Source: a virus. Taken from it: a DNA stretch of 46,069 nt. The first letter of the stretch is position 1, and each line of letters opens with the position of its first letter. The notes beneath the pieces are model-generated. The model saw nothing but the letters and a program-made list of their open reading frames with translations. It made no database searches and was not told the origin of the DNA. The stretch covers positions 1 to 46,069 of IMG/VR virus record IMGVR_UViG_3300045968_000013; one strand, given 5' to 3'. Shown piece by piece: positions 31,892 through 39,656 of this stretch. Both the position numbers and the translations under genes were made by a program.

Positions 31892-32266
31892 ATGAAGGCA
31901 CCGACGCCCCTGGAGTGGAAACAGCAGGCTGCGTTCGTCCAGCTTGTAAAGCAGACGATCAATCCGCACTGGCGCTTCACTCACATCCCGCTCGGCGAGT
32001 GGCGCGACATCCGCACCGCGATGAAGCTGTTGCGCATGGGCGTGATGCCTGGATGGCCCGACTTCATCTTCGTCGGGCCCGACATCGTGTTTTTCCTCGA
32101 ACTCAAGCGTAAGCGCGGTGGTCGCGTGCTCTCGGAGCAAACCGACATCCGCGACCACATCATGCGCAGCGCCTGCTGCAGCTATCTGCTGACCGACAGC
32201 ATCGAGGATGCCGTCGATACGCTCGTCGATCTCGGCATCATCCGTCGCGCGCAGGTGGCAGCATGA
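31892..32266 (+). CDS. VRR-NUC domain nuclease, 124 aa
   Basis: Stand-alone VRR-NUC (virus-type replication-repair nuclease): G50-V-M-P-G-W-P-D57-F-I-F, then F-F-L-E70-L-K72, and Q83, the D...ExK core of this PD-(D/E)xK group. Phage members act as Holliday-junction or flap-like nucleases; here it sits among replication genes. The stop overlaps the next start by four bases. Confidence 0.85.
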   Translation: MKAPTPLEWKQQAAFVQLVKQTINPHWRFTHIPLGEWRDIRTAMKLLRMGVMPGWPDFIFVGPDIVFFLELKRKRGGRVLSEQTDIRDHIMRSACCSYLLTDSIEDAVDTLVDLGIIRRAQVAA

Positions 32267-32772
32267 TCCCCGCTGTCGTCACGCTCAACGCTGGCGAGGT
32301 CGCGACTGCGCGCCTCATCGCGAATATGCGCCAGGAGCAGAACCGCGCCTTCGGTGCCGTGCAGAAGTACGGCGGGCCTGGGGGCGAGGAGGCTGACACG
32401 ATCCACGTCGGCGGCTGTCTCGGCGAGATTGCGGTCGCGAAGTATCTGAACCTCTTCTGGGGCGGCTCGCTCGGCGACTACAAGGCGCGCGATGTCGGTG
32501 GCCTCGTCGAGGTGCGCAACTGCATGCAGGCCGGTCGTCGGCTGATCCTGCACGAGGAAGACAAGGACGAGCGTCCGTTCGTCAACACGTTCGCCGATGC
32601 GCCGTTCGTCACGCTGTACGGCTGGGTGTTTGCGCGCGAGGGCAAGCAGAAGCGTTTCTGGAAGGACCCTTCAGGCAAGAACCGCTGGGCCTTCTTCGTC
32701 GATCCGCCACTGCACCCGATGACCGCACTGGTCGACTGGGTCGCGATGCAGCGCGACGGGGGCTACGCATGA
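32263..32772 (+). CDS. Putative endonuclease-like hypothetical protein, 169 aa
   Basis: Residues 51-87 read as G-C-L-G-E55-I-A-V-A-K, W-G-G-S-L-G-D-Y-K-A-R-D77 and V-E83-V-R85-N, resembling a PD-(D/E)xK arrangement of E, D and E-x-R/K. The Arg in place of Lys is not canonical. It follows the VRR-NUC gene, so DNA processing is plausible. No named family; a fold prediction is required to settle it. Confidence 0.55.
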   Translation: MIPAVVTLNAGEVATARLIANMRQEQNRAFGAVQKYGGPGGEEADTIHVGGCLGEIAVAKYLNLFWGGSLGDYKARDVGGLVEVRNCMQAGRRLILHEEDKDERPFVNTFADAPFVTLYGWVFAREGKQKRFWKDPSGKNRWAFFVDPPLHPMTALVDWVAMQRDGGYA

Positions 32773-33020
32773 CCGAGAGCCATGCTGACCTCATCCGTCG
32801 CCTGTCGCGCCTGCTCAAGGAAGAACTGCAGCCGCACGCCATCGGCTTCGCCCTGGTCGTCGCGATCCCGCGCGACGATAGCAGCGTCAACCTGGGCATC
32901 ACCTCGAACATCGAGCCAGCCGACATCGTCGCGCTGCTGGAGCGCACCGCGTTCGGCATCAAGACCAAACCGAACATCAACTTGGTTGACGCGGGTGACC
33001 GCCAGGAGGGGCACGCTTAA
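32769..33020 (+). CDS. Hypothetical protein, 83 aa
   Basis: ATGA overlap with the gene upstream. Helix, strand and helix order (LIRRLSRLLKEELQPHAIGFALVVAIPRDD, NIEPADIVALLERTAFGI) suggests a compact alpha/beta protein. Its TAA shares bases with the next ATG. No assignment. Confidence 0.6.
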   Translation: MTESHADLIRRLSRLLKEELQPHAIGFALVVAIPRDDSSVNLGITSNIEPADIVALLERTAFGIKTKPNINLVDAGDRQEGHA

Positions 33021-33346
33021 TGGGTGGTCGCCGCCTCAACTATGGTCCGCGCTTTCGCACCTTCGGCGCTGTCGGTGGCAAGATTGGCGCGCAGCCTTCA
33101 CCGAAGCGCGCACCGCCGAGGTTCATGCGGACGGAGGTGCTCTGGCGACTGCAGGCCTCCGCTGCGCGGATGCACGCCTACAACGACGCGCATCGCAAAC
33201 CGAAGTGGTCGCTCGACGAGCAGACGCTGCGCCGCAATCTCGAACTGCTGATGGAAATCCGCGAGAGCGGTGACGCCGGTTACGACCGCGTCGCGATCAA
33301 CAACGCGATCCGGCGCACCGTCAAACTGCTGGAGCAATTCTCATGA
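33020..33346 (+). CDS. Hypothetical basic protein, 108 aa
   Basis: Basic N-terminal third (GGRRLNYGPRFRTF, KIGAQPSPKRAPPRF), then two helices (LWRLQASAARMHAYNDAHRKPKWSLDEQTLRRNLELLMEIRESG). Possible nucleic-acid contact. Start and stop coupled to neighbours. Confidence 0.6.
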   Translation: MGGRRLNYGPRFRTFGAVGGKIGAQPSPKRAPPRFMRTEVLWRLQASAARMHAYNDAHRKPKWSLDEQTLRRNLELLMEIRESGDAGYDRVAINNAIRRTVKLLEQFS

Positions 33347-33504
33347 AGCTCGCCGCATCACGCGAGCTTCGCGCAGTGATCCGCGAGCAGGATCGCGAAA
33401 TGCTGCGCCGCCTCCAGGCCTACAGGCCCGAGGGCCCGCTCGACCAGCAGCAGACCGACGCCGCCATCGAGCGGCTGATCAAACGCCTGGAGGAGAACGC
33501 ATGA
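33343..33504 (+). CDS. Small helical protein, 53 aa
   Basis: Begins ATG 33343 in an ATGA junction and ends TGA 33502-33504 sharing bases with the next ATG. MKLAASRELRAVIREQDREMLRRLQAYRPEGPLDQQQ, then IERLIKRLEENA. Helical and charged. Coupled on both sides, so likely real; function unknown. Confidence 0.6.
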   Translation: MKLAASRELRAVIREQDREMLRRLQAYRPEGPLDQQQTDAAIERLIKRLEENA

Positions 33505-34382
33505 GGCAACGCGATGTCTTCACCGAGGTCGCACGCGAGCGCCGCATCAGGCGAATGATGCATCAGCTGATGCCGCAGCAGCGCGAGCACGTCACCGACC
33601 CGGTGATCTTCATCCACCGTCAAGAAGTGAAGCTCCCAACCACATGGAGGAAGGCAATGCACGTATCACTGTTTCAGCCGACCACCGTCGAGTACGGCGA
33701 CCGGAAGGTCCGAGACCTTTCGTTGATCTGCGGCAAGTGCGGCAACGTCGGCAAGGTGCCGATGAACAGCTTCGCGCACGGCATGATAGGCGACGACGAC
33801 AAGCGAACTGATCAGCTTGCGATGCGCAAGTTCTCGCAGCTGGGCTGGGTCATCGGCAAGCAGGCCACCCGTCATCGCTGCCCGCAGTGCGAGGCCGCGA
33901 CCAAGCCGCTTGCCGCTGCTCTCGTGCCACTCAAGAAAAAGGAGGAAGCATCGATGCCTGCATCGAACGGAAGTGCGTCACACGAGCCGCCTCACGTCGA
34001 GCCGCCGCAGCAGATGACGCGCGACGACAAGCGCGTGATCTTCGCCAAGCTCCAGGATGTCTACATCAACGAGGTGAGCGGCTACTCGGCGCAGTGGACC
34101 GACAAGCGTGTGGCCGAGGACCTGGGCGTTCCGCTCGCTTGGGTGAGTTCGATCCGCGAAGAGAATTTCGGGCCGGATCACAACGGCGAGTTCATCGAGC
34201 AACTCGCGTACGCGCGTGCGGTCGTCGAGGACGTGAAGCAGCTGCACCGCGACCTGGAGCAGCTGCGCATGCGCCACCAGGGCGAGATCGATGCGCTGGT
34301 CGCGCGCGTCAAGCCGATGCTGGTCGTGATGGAGAAGACCGAACGCACGATCGCGGGCATCGAGAAGGCGATGGTTCCGTAA
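33501..34382 (+). CDS. Zinc-ribbon and HTH-type protein, 293 aa (second start at 33657)
   Basis: ATG 33501 is coupled to the upstream stop; Met 53 (33657) has a strong GGAGGAAGG site before it, so a 241-residue form starting there is also likely. Cys 77-x2-Cys 80 (CGKCGNVG) and Cys 127-x2-Cys 130 (CPQC) form a zinc ribbon. Residues 185-230 (RDDKRVIFAKLQDVYINEVSGYSAQWTDKRVAEDLGVPLAWVSSIREENFGP) look like a helix-turn-helix with recognition part VPLAWVSSI. The C-terminus is a coiled-coil-like helix. Possibly a transcriptional or replication factor. Confidence 0.65.
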   Translation: MRQRDVFTEVARERRIRRMMHQLMPQQREHVTDPVIFIHRQEVKLPTTWRKAMHVSLFQPTTVEYGDRKVRDLSLICGKCGNVGKVPMNSFAHGMIGDDDKRTDQLAMRKFSQLGWVIGKQATRHRCPQCEAATKPLAAALVPLKKKEEASMPASNGSASHEPPHVEPPQQMTRDDKRVIFAKLQDVYINEVSGYSAQWTDKRVAEDLGVPLAWVSSIREENFGPDHNGEFIEQLAYARAVVEDVKQLHRDLEQLRMRHQGEIDALVARVKPMLVVMEKTERTIAGIEKAMVP

Positions 34383-34411
34383 CTTGAGGCTCAACAAAGA
34401 GGAGGAAGCAA

Positions 34412-34780
34412 GTGGTGAAGAAGAAGACGACGAAGACGAAGCGCGGCGCAGTCCGCGAGAAGGTTGTCCCTGTCCTGCATCGCCAGCACGCATTCGTGTC
34501 CGCGAATGCGGGCACCGAGGTGATCTGGTGGAACAAGCCGGATCACCCTGACGATCCCGCGCAGGGCACGCTGTCCGCTGAGCCTGTGATGGCGTGGCGT
34601 GTCGATCACGAGCACATCCTCGTGCCGCTCACCGTGCAGCAGTGCCCGCCGCACGCCGCGATCCGTCACGCCAACGGCAAGGTTATTGCAGCTGACGGGC
34701 GCACTTATAGCTGGGAGGGATGGCTCGCTGAGCAGCACCGGCTCATCGAGAAGGACTTCGCTGCACTGAAGCAGGAATAG
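34412..34780 (+). CDS. Hypothetical protein, 122 aa
   Basis: Starts at GTG 34412 behind GAGGAGG. Basic N-terminus (VKKKTTKTKRGAVREK), a beta-like centre with W and H, and a helix-rich end. A possible DNA-binding protein. No domain recognised. Confidence 0.6.
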   Translation: MVKKKTTKTKRGAVREKVVPVLHRQHAFVSANAGTEVIWWNKPDHPDDPAQGTLSAEPVMAWRVDHEHILVPLTVQQCPPHAAIRHANGKVIAADGRTYSWEGWLAEQHRLIEKDFAALKQE

Positions 34781-34782
34781 CA

Positions 34783-34998
34783 ATGGCCGACGACACGAGC
34801 GGCCCGCGCAAGATGCTCACCATCGACGAGGTGGTGAGCATCGTGCCGGTGACCAAGAAGACGATCTACCAGATGCAGCGTGATGGTCGCTTCCCGCGCA
34901 GTCATCCGCTGTTTCCTGGCGCGAAGGGGCCGCAGCGCCGCTTCTGGTACGCGGACGAAATCCGCGCATGGCAGAACAAATTAGAGGAAACGTACTGA
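34783..34998 (+). CDS. AlpA/MerR-like HTH regulator, 71 aa
   Basis: Helix-turn-helix: MLTIDEVVSIVPVTKKTIYQMQRDGRFPRSHPLFPG, then RFWYADEIRAWQNKL, the standard layout of AlpA/excisionase-type proteins, in which TIYQM is the recognition helix and FPR/W follows the wing. It may be an excisionase or an early-gene regulator. Its TGA overlaps the next ATG. Confidence 0.75.
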   Translation: MADDTSGPRKMLTIDEVVSIVPVTKKTIYQMQRDGRFPRSHPLFPGAKGPQRRFWYADEIRAWQNKLEETY

Positions 34999-35270
34999 TG
35001 TGCAGCAATCCGTACAGCAATGCTGCTGACCAGATGAAAGCGCAGATGGCAGCGCAGTGCGCGCCGAAGGCACCGGCCGAAGAGGTGGTGCTGATGATCG
35101 AGGCGTATCTGCGCCTGCTCAAGCTCTCGCATCGCCACAACAGTCGCTCTCACCTGCAGAGCGTGATGGCTGGGCTGCGCGACGAGATCGCGCGCGTCAC
35201 CGGCTGGAAGCCTGAGCGCGTCCAGGACCAGTGCGAGGGCATGGTCGCGTTGCTCAGCGCCACCAAGTGA
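34998..35270 (+). CDS. Hypothetical protein, 90 aa
   Basis: ATG 34998 overlaps the upstream TGA and has AGAGGAAA before it; the alternate ATG 34968 lies inside the AlpA-like gene. Mostly helical (EEVVLMIEAYLRLLKLSHRHNS, LRDEIARVTGWKPERV). Directly before the helicase gene; helper or loader role possible but only by place. Confidence 0.6.
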   Translation: MCSNPYSNAADQMKAQMAAQCAPKAPAEEVVLMIEAYLRLLKLSHRHNSRSHLQSVMAGLRDEIARVTGWKPERVQDQCEGMVALLSATK

Positions 35271-35283
35271 TTGCCTGGAGGGG

Positions 35284-36501
35284 GTGGTGGTGGACGACAA
35301 CGTCATCAGCTTCGCGCATCAGGCGCGGCAGGCGTGGCAGTTGTCGTGCCAGAAGGGCGCGAACGGCGGCCTGATCCCGAACCTGCACAACGCGCTGATC
35401 GCGTTGCGCCAGGATCACGACATCCGCGACGTGTTCGCGCTCGACATGATGCTGCGCACCGACGTGATGCTGCATCAGCCTGCAGGCATCGAGACGATGC
35501 ATCGCATTGTTGAGGACACCGATGTCATCGCGCTGAAGGAGTGGTTTCAGAAGAACGGCTTTCCCTCGATGGGCATCGACACGGTGCGCGAGGCGATCAC
35601 GATCCGCGCCGAGGAGAACGCATTCCATCCGGTGCAGCAGTATCTGCGCTCGCTCGAATGGGACGGCACCAAGCGCATCGGCGTGTGGTTGTCGTCGTAC
35701 CTGGGCGCAGACTTCAATCCGTACACGATGCACGTCGGGCGCATGTTCCTGGTGCAGATGGTGGCGCGCATCATGCGGCCAGGATGTCAAGCCGACTACA
35801 TGCTCGTGCTGGAAGGCCCGCAGGGCATTCTCAAGAGCAGCGCCTGTCGCGTGCTCGGCGGCGATTACTTCTCGGATCACCTGCCCGAGATCAACGCGAG
35901 CCGCGAGGCTTCGCAGCATCTGCGTGGCAAGTGGCTGATCGAGGTCGCTGAGCTTCACGCCTTCAGCAAGGCCGAGGCGACGAAGCTCAAGAGCTTCATC
36001 ACGCGGCCGACGGAAATCTATCTGGCGCGCTACGGTCGTCGCGAGGTGCATGAGCCACGTCAGTGTGTGTTCGTCGGCACGACCAACGAGGACACGTATC
36101 TGCGCGATGCGACGGGCGGGCGGCGCTTCTGGCCGGTGAAGACCGGCGTGGCTGCGCCCATCAATCTGGGCATGCTCGCCGATGCGCGCGATCAGCTGTT
36201 CGCAGAGGCGATGCGCGGCTTTGAGCTTGGCGATCCCTGGTGGCCCGATGCGTCGTTCGAGCGCGAGATCATTTCGGGTGAGCAGAAGCAGCGGCAGGCG
36301 AGCGACATCTGGGAGGAGAGCATTCGCCCGTTCGTGTCAGGGCGCACGCAGGTGACGACGGCAGAGATCGCGGCCGAGTGCTTGGTCATCATCGCCGGTC
36401 AGCGCACCAACATCACCGACAGCCGCATCGCGGCTATTCTCAAAAGCTGGGGATGGAAGCGCAAGCACACTGAGCGCGGCAACGTCTGGGTGCGGCCGTG
36501 A
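35284..36501 (+). CDS. VapE-like P-loop helicase/ATPase, 405 aa
   Basis: Virulence-associated-E-type ATPase of phages and islands: Walker A at about residues 178-186 (EGPQGILKSS), Walker B-like KWLIEVAEL around 217-224, and a sensor/Arg-finger region FVGTTNEDTYLRDATGGRRFWPV (about 263-284). The N-terminal 170 residues are less conserved and no primase-type motif is visible. It probably acts as the replicative helicase on the phage origin, with host polymerase doing synthesis. GTG start at 35284 (three GTGs in frame) behind TGGAGGG. Confidence 0.85.
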   Translation: MVVDDNVISFAHQARQAWQLSCQKGANGGLIPNLHNALIALRQDHDIRDVFALDMMLRTDVMLHQPAGIETMHRIVEDTDVIALKEWFQKNGFPSMGIDTVREAITIRAEENAFHPVQQYLRSLEWDGTKRIGVWLSSYLGADFNPYTMHVGRMFLVQMVARIMRPGCQADYMLVLEGPQGILKSSACRVLGGDYFSDHLPEINASREASQHLRGKWLIEVAELHAFSKAEATKLKSFITRPTEIYLARYGRREVHEPRQCVFVGTTNEDTYLRDATGGRRFWPVKTGVAAPINLGMLADARDQLFAEAMRGFELGDPWWPDASFEREIISGEQKQRQASDIWEESIRPFVSGRTQVTTAEIAAECLVIIAGQRTNITDSRIAAILKSWGWKRKHTERGNVWVRP

Positions 36502-36836
36502 AGCGCAAGCGCATGCAGCCACGCACCGCACGCGGCTCGCCTGTGCATCAGAACGCGATGCGCGTGCATTCGCTGCGCCGCCTGTACGAGCGGTATGGCA
36601 TCGCCGGGACCAATGCCGACTACGATGCGATGGTCGAGCAGATCACGAGCGGTAAGTCGCCCGTGCTCGGCCGCGCGCACATCGGCAGCATCCACCTCGT
36701 GAAGGTGCGCGGATGCGAGGTGTTCGTGATGTGGGCAGCTGATGTCGAGGCTATCGTGACGGTGCTGCCACGTATGCCGAACCAGCTGCGCTACCCTTCG
36801 ATTTATGCAGCACTGGAAGGAAAGTGTTTGGAATAA
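36498..36836 (+). CDS. Hypothetical protein, 112 aa
   Basis: GTG 36498 overlaps the helicase stop. A basic N-terminal part (MKRKRMQPRTARGS), then a helical region ALRRLYERYGIAGTNADYDAMVEQI and a strand pair IHLVKVRGCEVFVMWAAD. Stop just before the repeat region, so it is the last gene of the early unit. Unknown. Confidence 0.6.
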   Translation: MKRKRMQPRTARGSPVHQNAMRVHSLRRLYERYGIAGTNADYDAMVEQITSGKSPVLGRAHIGSIHLVKVRGCEVFVMWAADVEAIVTVLPRMPNQLRYPSIYAALEGKCLE

Positions 36837-36839
36837 CCC

Positions 36840-36965
36840 TTCAGCCTCTTCAGGGGTTCAGGATTAACTGACGGCTGAATACTCCTGACGGTCCTTTTCT
36901 CTATGTGGAGTAAAAAATAAAAGGATAATAGGGAAATCGGGTTCAGGGGGTTTCAGGTATTCAGG
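36840..36965 (+). repeat. TTCAG(G) repeats with AT-rich core, candidate origin
   Basis: TTCAGG occurs at 36849, 36857, 36942, 36952 and 36960, with TTCAGC at 36840; CTGACGG occurs at 36868 and 36885. Between the two groups an A/T-rich block (36907-36935) includes TAAAAAATAAAAGGATAATAG. Repeats flanking an unwinding-type block, directly after the helicase gene, fit an origin or a late control region. Confidence 0.45.
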
Positions 36966-36980
36966 CTTAAAACTCAGCGC

Positions 36981-37003
36981 TTGACAGACGATTACGGTGC
37001 AGC
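36981..37003 (+). promoter_or_regulatory. Weak candidate late promoter
   Basis: TTGACA at 36981-36986 lies 62 bases before the small-terminase-like start; no good -10 follows at 17 bp. It is the only full -35 box in the gap. A sigma-70-like late promoter is the inference; the region 36987-37048 holds no other visible element. Confidence 0.25.
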
Positions 37004-37048
37004 GCGTTATTCGCAGCCATCTGATCACCGCAGATGGAACCTCCTTAA

Positions 37049-37336
37049 GTGTCGAGACACGCAACGCCTTCCGATGTCAGATCGCTGGCTCGTGACCACA
37101 CGGCTGGCGCGGTCGCAACGCTTGCCCGCGTGATGCATCACAGCGAGAGCGACACCGCGCGTGTGATGGCAGCGAACTCGCTGCTGGATCGCGGCTGGGG
37201 CAAAGCTCCCCAGGCGATCACGGGCGAGAACGGTGAAGGCGGCATCGAGGTCATCGTGCGCCACATCATCGAGGGCGCAGCGCGTGATGTGCCTCGCGAT
37301 CCGAAGCTCATCGAACTCAAGAAAGTTGAGGAATAG
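37049..37336 (+). CDS. Putative small terminase-like protein, 95 aa
   Basis: GTG start. The sequence LARDHTAGAVATLARVMHHSESDTARVMAANSLLDRGWGKAPQA resembles a repeating phage protein with LDRGYGKP-type phrases often placed immediately before large terminase genes. The size is small for a full terminase small subunit and no DNA-binding HTH is clear. It is followed by the 86-aa gene and then the large subunit. Alternatively a helical scaffold-like regulatory protein. Confidence 0.5.
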   Translation: MSRHATPSDVRSLARDHTAGAVATLARVMHHSESDTARVMAANSLLDRGWGKAPQAITGENGEGGIEVIVRHIIEGAARDVPRDPKLIELKKVEE

Positions 37337-37434
37337 GTCCTGTGAGTAGGTCCTCACACTCACTCAACAAAGTTGAGCTTGTGCCGCAAGCACATCCTCG
37401 TGCTGTCACTGTGTGTCACGGAAAGGAGCACGCG

Positions 37435-37695
37435 ATGCGGCGCATTGTGCGTGCTCTCATCCGCTCCCTGGTGCGCCTACGTCGTCGCCCCCTGGGAGGT
37501 GCTGCCCATGCGTCAGCGACCCCGGCGGGCATTGCCCGAAACGGTACCAATCAAGAGCGGGAGGTAAATCGGCCAACTATCACCGCATCCGCAGACCACC
37601 TGGAGGATCACTACGCTGAGATCGCCGACGCTCAAGCGCGTGACAGCGCTCGCTACAACACGTTCGATCCCTGGCGCTACGGTGATCGCGCATGA
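37435..37695 (+). CDS. Hypothetical basic protein, 86 aa
   Basis: ATG 37435 behind GGAAAGGAG is preferred over GTG 37342. Basic N-terminus (MRRIVRALIRSLVRLRRRPLGG) and an acidic second half (ADHLEDHYAEIADAQARDSARYN). Overlaps the start of the large terminase by four bases. Could aid packaging, by position only. Confidence 0.55.
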   Translation: MRRIVRALIRSLVRLRRRPLGGAAHASATPAGIARNGTNQEREVNRPTITASADHLEDHYAEIADAQARDSARYNTFDPWRYGDRA

Positions 37696-39059
37696 GCTTC
37701 GCGCTACCGCACAATGGTTGGCTACCGCGAGCGCACCAGGATCGCCTCTGGCAGTATTTGCAAGGCGGCGGCACGCGCGCGATGGCGGTGTGGCATCGGC
37801 GTGCGGGTAAGGACGAGATTTGTCTGCATCACGCGGCGTGCGCTGCGTTTAATCGTCAGGGGAATTACTGGCACTGCCTGCCCGAGTTTTTGCAGGCGCG
37901 CAAAGCGATCTGGACGAGCGTCAACTCGCACACCGGCCGCAGGCGCATCGACGAGGCGTTTCCGCTGTGGTCGCGCGAGAGCGTCAACGACCACGAAATG
38001 TTTATCCGCTTCATCAACGGCTCGACGTGGCAGCTGATTGGATCAGACCGCTACGACGCGACCGTCGGCTCCGGTGTCGCGGGCATCACGTACTCCGAGT
38101 GGGCTCTCGCCAACCCGTCGGCCTGGGCCTACCACCGGCCGATCCTGGAAGAGAACAACGGCTGGGCCAACTTCATCACGACGCCGCGCGGTCGCAATCA
38201 CGCGCATGCGATGGCGCTGCACGCCGAGAAGTCTGACAGCTGGTTCTACGAGCGGCTCACTGCGCTCGACACCCGCGCGCTCACCGAGGTGCAGCTGGAG
38301 GAGGCGCTCGCCGAGTATCAGGCGCTCTACGGCGAGGACGTTGGCCGCGCGCAGTTTCAGCAAGAGTACATGTGCGACTGGCAGGCCGCGATCCTGGGAG
38401 CCTTCTATGCGTTGGAAATGGCGCGCGTCCGCAATGAAGGTCGCATCATCGAGATTGAGGCACCGGAAGGCTACACGGTCCACCGCGCCTGGGACCTTGG
38501 CGTCGGCGACGACACGAGCATCTGGTGGTTCACCACCGTCGGCGCGCAGATTTTTGTGCTGGATCACTACGCTGCTTCTGGCGTCGGCCTGGAGCACTAC
38601 CGCGATGTGATCAGCACGCGAAAGGACAAGTACGGCTGGAAAGACGGCAACGACTACGTGCCGCACGACGCGAAGATCAAGGAGTGGGGCAGTGGACGAA
38701 CGCGCGTCGAGACGATGTCGTCTATGGGGCTTCACCCCATGCTTGTGCCCCATGCATCTTTGGATGACGGGATCAACGCAGTGCGCCGCACTCTCCCGCT
38801 CTGCGTCTTCCATCCACGCTGCGAAGACGGAGGCATCGACGCGCTGGAGCAATACCGGCGCGAATGGGATGACGAGAAGAAGGCCTTCCGCGCCAACGCC
38901 GTCCACGACTGGACCTCGCACCCCGCCGACAGCTTCCGATACTTGAGCCTCGCCTGGAGGCGCGCTGCGCCGCGCGCGGTGCGCGTCGTGCCGCAGCTGC
39001 CGTCTGGCTGGCGCATTCCGCCGCCGCTCGACACTCGTCACACGGGGATGGTGCTGTGA
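37692..39059 (+). CDS. terL: Large terminase subunit, 455 aa
   Basis: Packages DNA into the prohead using ATP and cuts the concatemer. ATPase: Walker A-like WHRRAGKDE (residues 34-42), Walker B ITYSEWAL (131-138), coupling TTPRGRN (162-168). Nuclease: D267 in WDLGVGDD with D272 nearby, D325 in VPHDAK, and D412 in SHPADSFRYL, the usual RNase H-type three-acid set. The Arg-Arg-Ala-Gly-Lys-Asp Walker A (not the canonical GxxxxGKT) is characteristic of a phage terminase subgroup. It is followed by small genes and the portal. Confidence 0.9.
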   Translation: MSFALPHNGWLPRAHQDRLWQYLQGGGTRAMAVWHRRAGKDEICLHHAACAAFNRQGNYWHCLPEFLQARKAIWTSVNSHTGRRRIDEAFPLWSRESVNDHEMFIRFINGSTWQLIGSDRYDATVGSGVAGITYSEWALANPSAWAYHRPILEENNGWANFITTPRGRNHAHAMALHAEKSDSWFYERLTALDTRALTEVQLEEALAEYQALYGEDVGRAQFQQEYMCDWQAAILGAFYALEMARVRNEGRIIEIEAPEGYTVHRAWDLGVGDDTSIWWFTTVGAQIFVLDHYAASGVGLEHYRDVISTRKDKYGWKDGNDYVPHDAKIKEWGSGRTRVETMSSMGLHPMLVPHASLDDGINAVRRTLPLCVFHPRCEDGGIDALEQYRREWDDEKKAFRANAVHDWTSHPADSFRYLSLAWRRAAPRAVRVVPQLPSGWRIPPPLDTRHTGMVL

Positions 39060-39301
39060 GCAACGCCTTCTACGAAACCGACCGCATGCTGTTCTACGTG
39101 ATGCGAACGGTGCCGAAGCATCCGAACGAGAACGAGGTTCGTTGGGCGCTGACGCAACTTTGTGCGGGGCTGCTCTACAACGGCGCTCGACCGGATGATT
39201 TGAAGGACGCGCTGCGCTCGTGGCTCGAACCCGATGGCGATCCCGGTGGCGTCGATTGGTACGTGCGTGAATTTATTGCTCCTGCGGAGGCGGTGTCATG
39301 A
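39056..39301 (+). CDS. Hypothetical protein, 81 aa
   Basis: GTG 39056 overlaps the terminase stop. Helical with EVRWALTQLCAGLLYNG and RPDDLKDALRSWLEPD. The gene order terminase, small genes, portal is standard; its role is unknown. Confidence 0.6.
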   Translation: MSNAFYETDRMLFYVMRTVPKHPNENEVRWALTQLCAGLLYNGARPDDLKDALRSWLEPDGDPGGVDWYVREFIAPAEAVS

Positions 39302-39504
39302 GCGCCGCCACGGTTTCCCCGAAGCGCTGGCTGCTCGCCGCCAACGGCGATCTGCTCAACGTCGATTACGTCATGCGGGTGCTGGTCGATGGCGGCAAAG
39401 TCTACGCGCGCCTGACCAACGGCCCCGACATCGAGCTTCGCGTCACCGTCGGCGACATGACGAACCTGCGGCAGCAGCTGCCGCTCAACGCGGTGCAGCC
39501 ATGA
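39298..39504 (+). CDS. Hypothetical beta-rich protein, 68 aa
   Basis: ATGA overlap. Beta-type sequence RWLLAANGDLLNVDYVMRVLVDGGKVYARLTNG. Too short for further assignment; coupled to both neighbours. Confidence 0.6.
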   Translation: MSAATVSPKRWLLAANGDLLNVDYVMRVLVDGGKVYARLTNGPDIELRVTVGDMTNLRQQLPLNAVQP

Positions 39505-39656
39505 CGGTCGATTGGACCCAGTGGTCGCTGACCGACGACGCGGCGAACGCGGCGCTGCTCGCGAAGTATCGCGACATCGTCGCGATGGAGATCGCTCGCG
39601 CCAAGGCAAGCAACTGGCAGCGCGTCACCGATGCGATCTACGGGAGGCGCGTGTGA
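39501..39656 (+). CDS. Short hypothetical protein, 51 aa
   Basis: Starts ATG 39501 in an overlap with the upstream stop and ends TGA 39654-39656 overlapping the portal start GTG 39653. MTVDWTQWSLTDDAANAALLAKYRDIVAME and NWQRVTDAIYG. Three Trp in 51 residues. The coupling argues for reality. Confidence 0.6.
   Translation: MTVDWTQWSLTDDAANAALLAKYRDIVAMEIARAKASNWQRVTDAIYGRRV

Noticed and set aside
37342-37434. N-terminal extension of the 86-aa protein before the terminase
   Set aside because: The GTG at 37342 lacks a ribosome site while ATG 37435 has GGAAAGGAG; the extension looks non-coding and holds a small GTGAG/CTCAC repeat.
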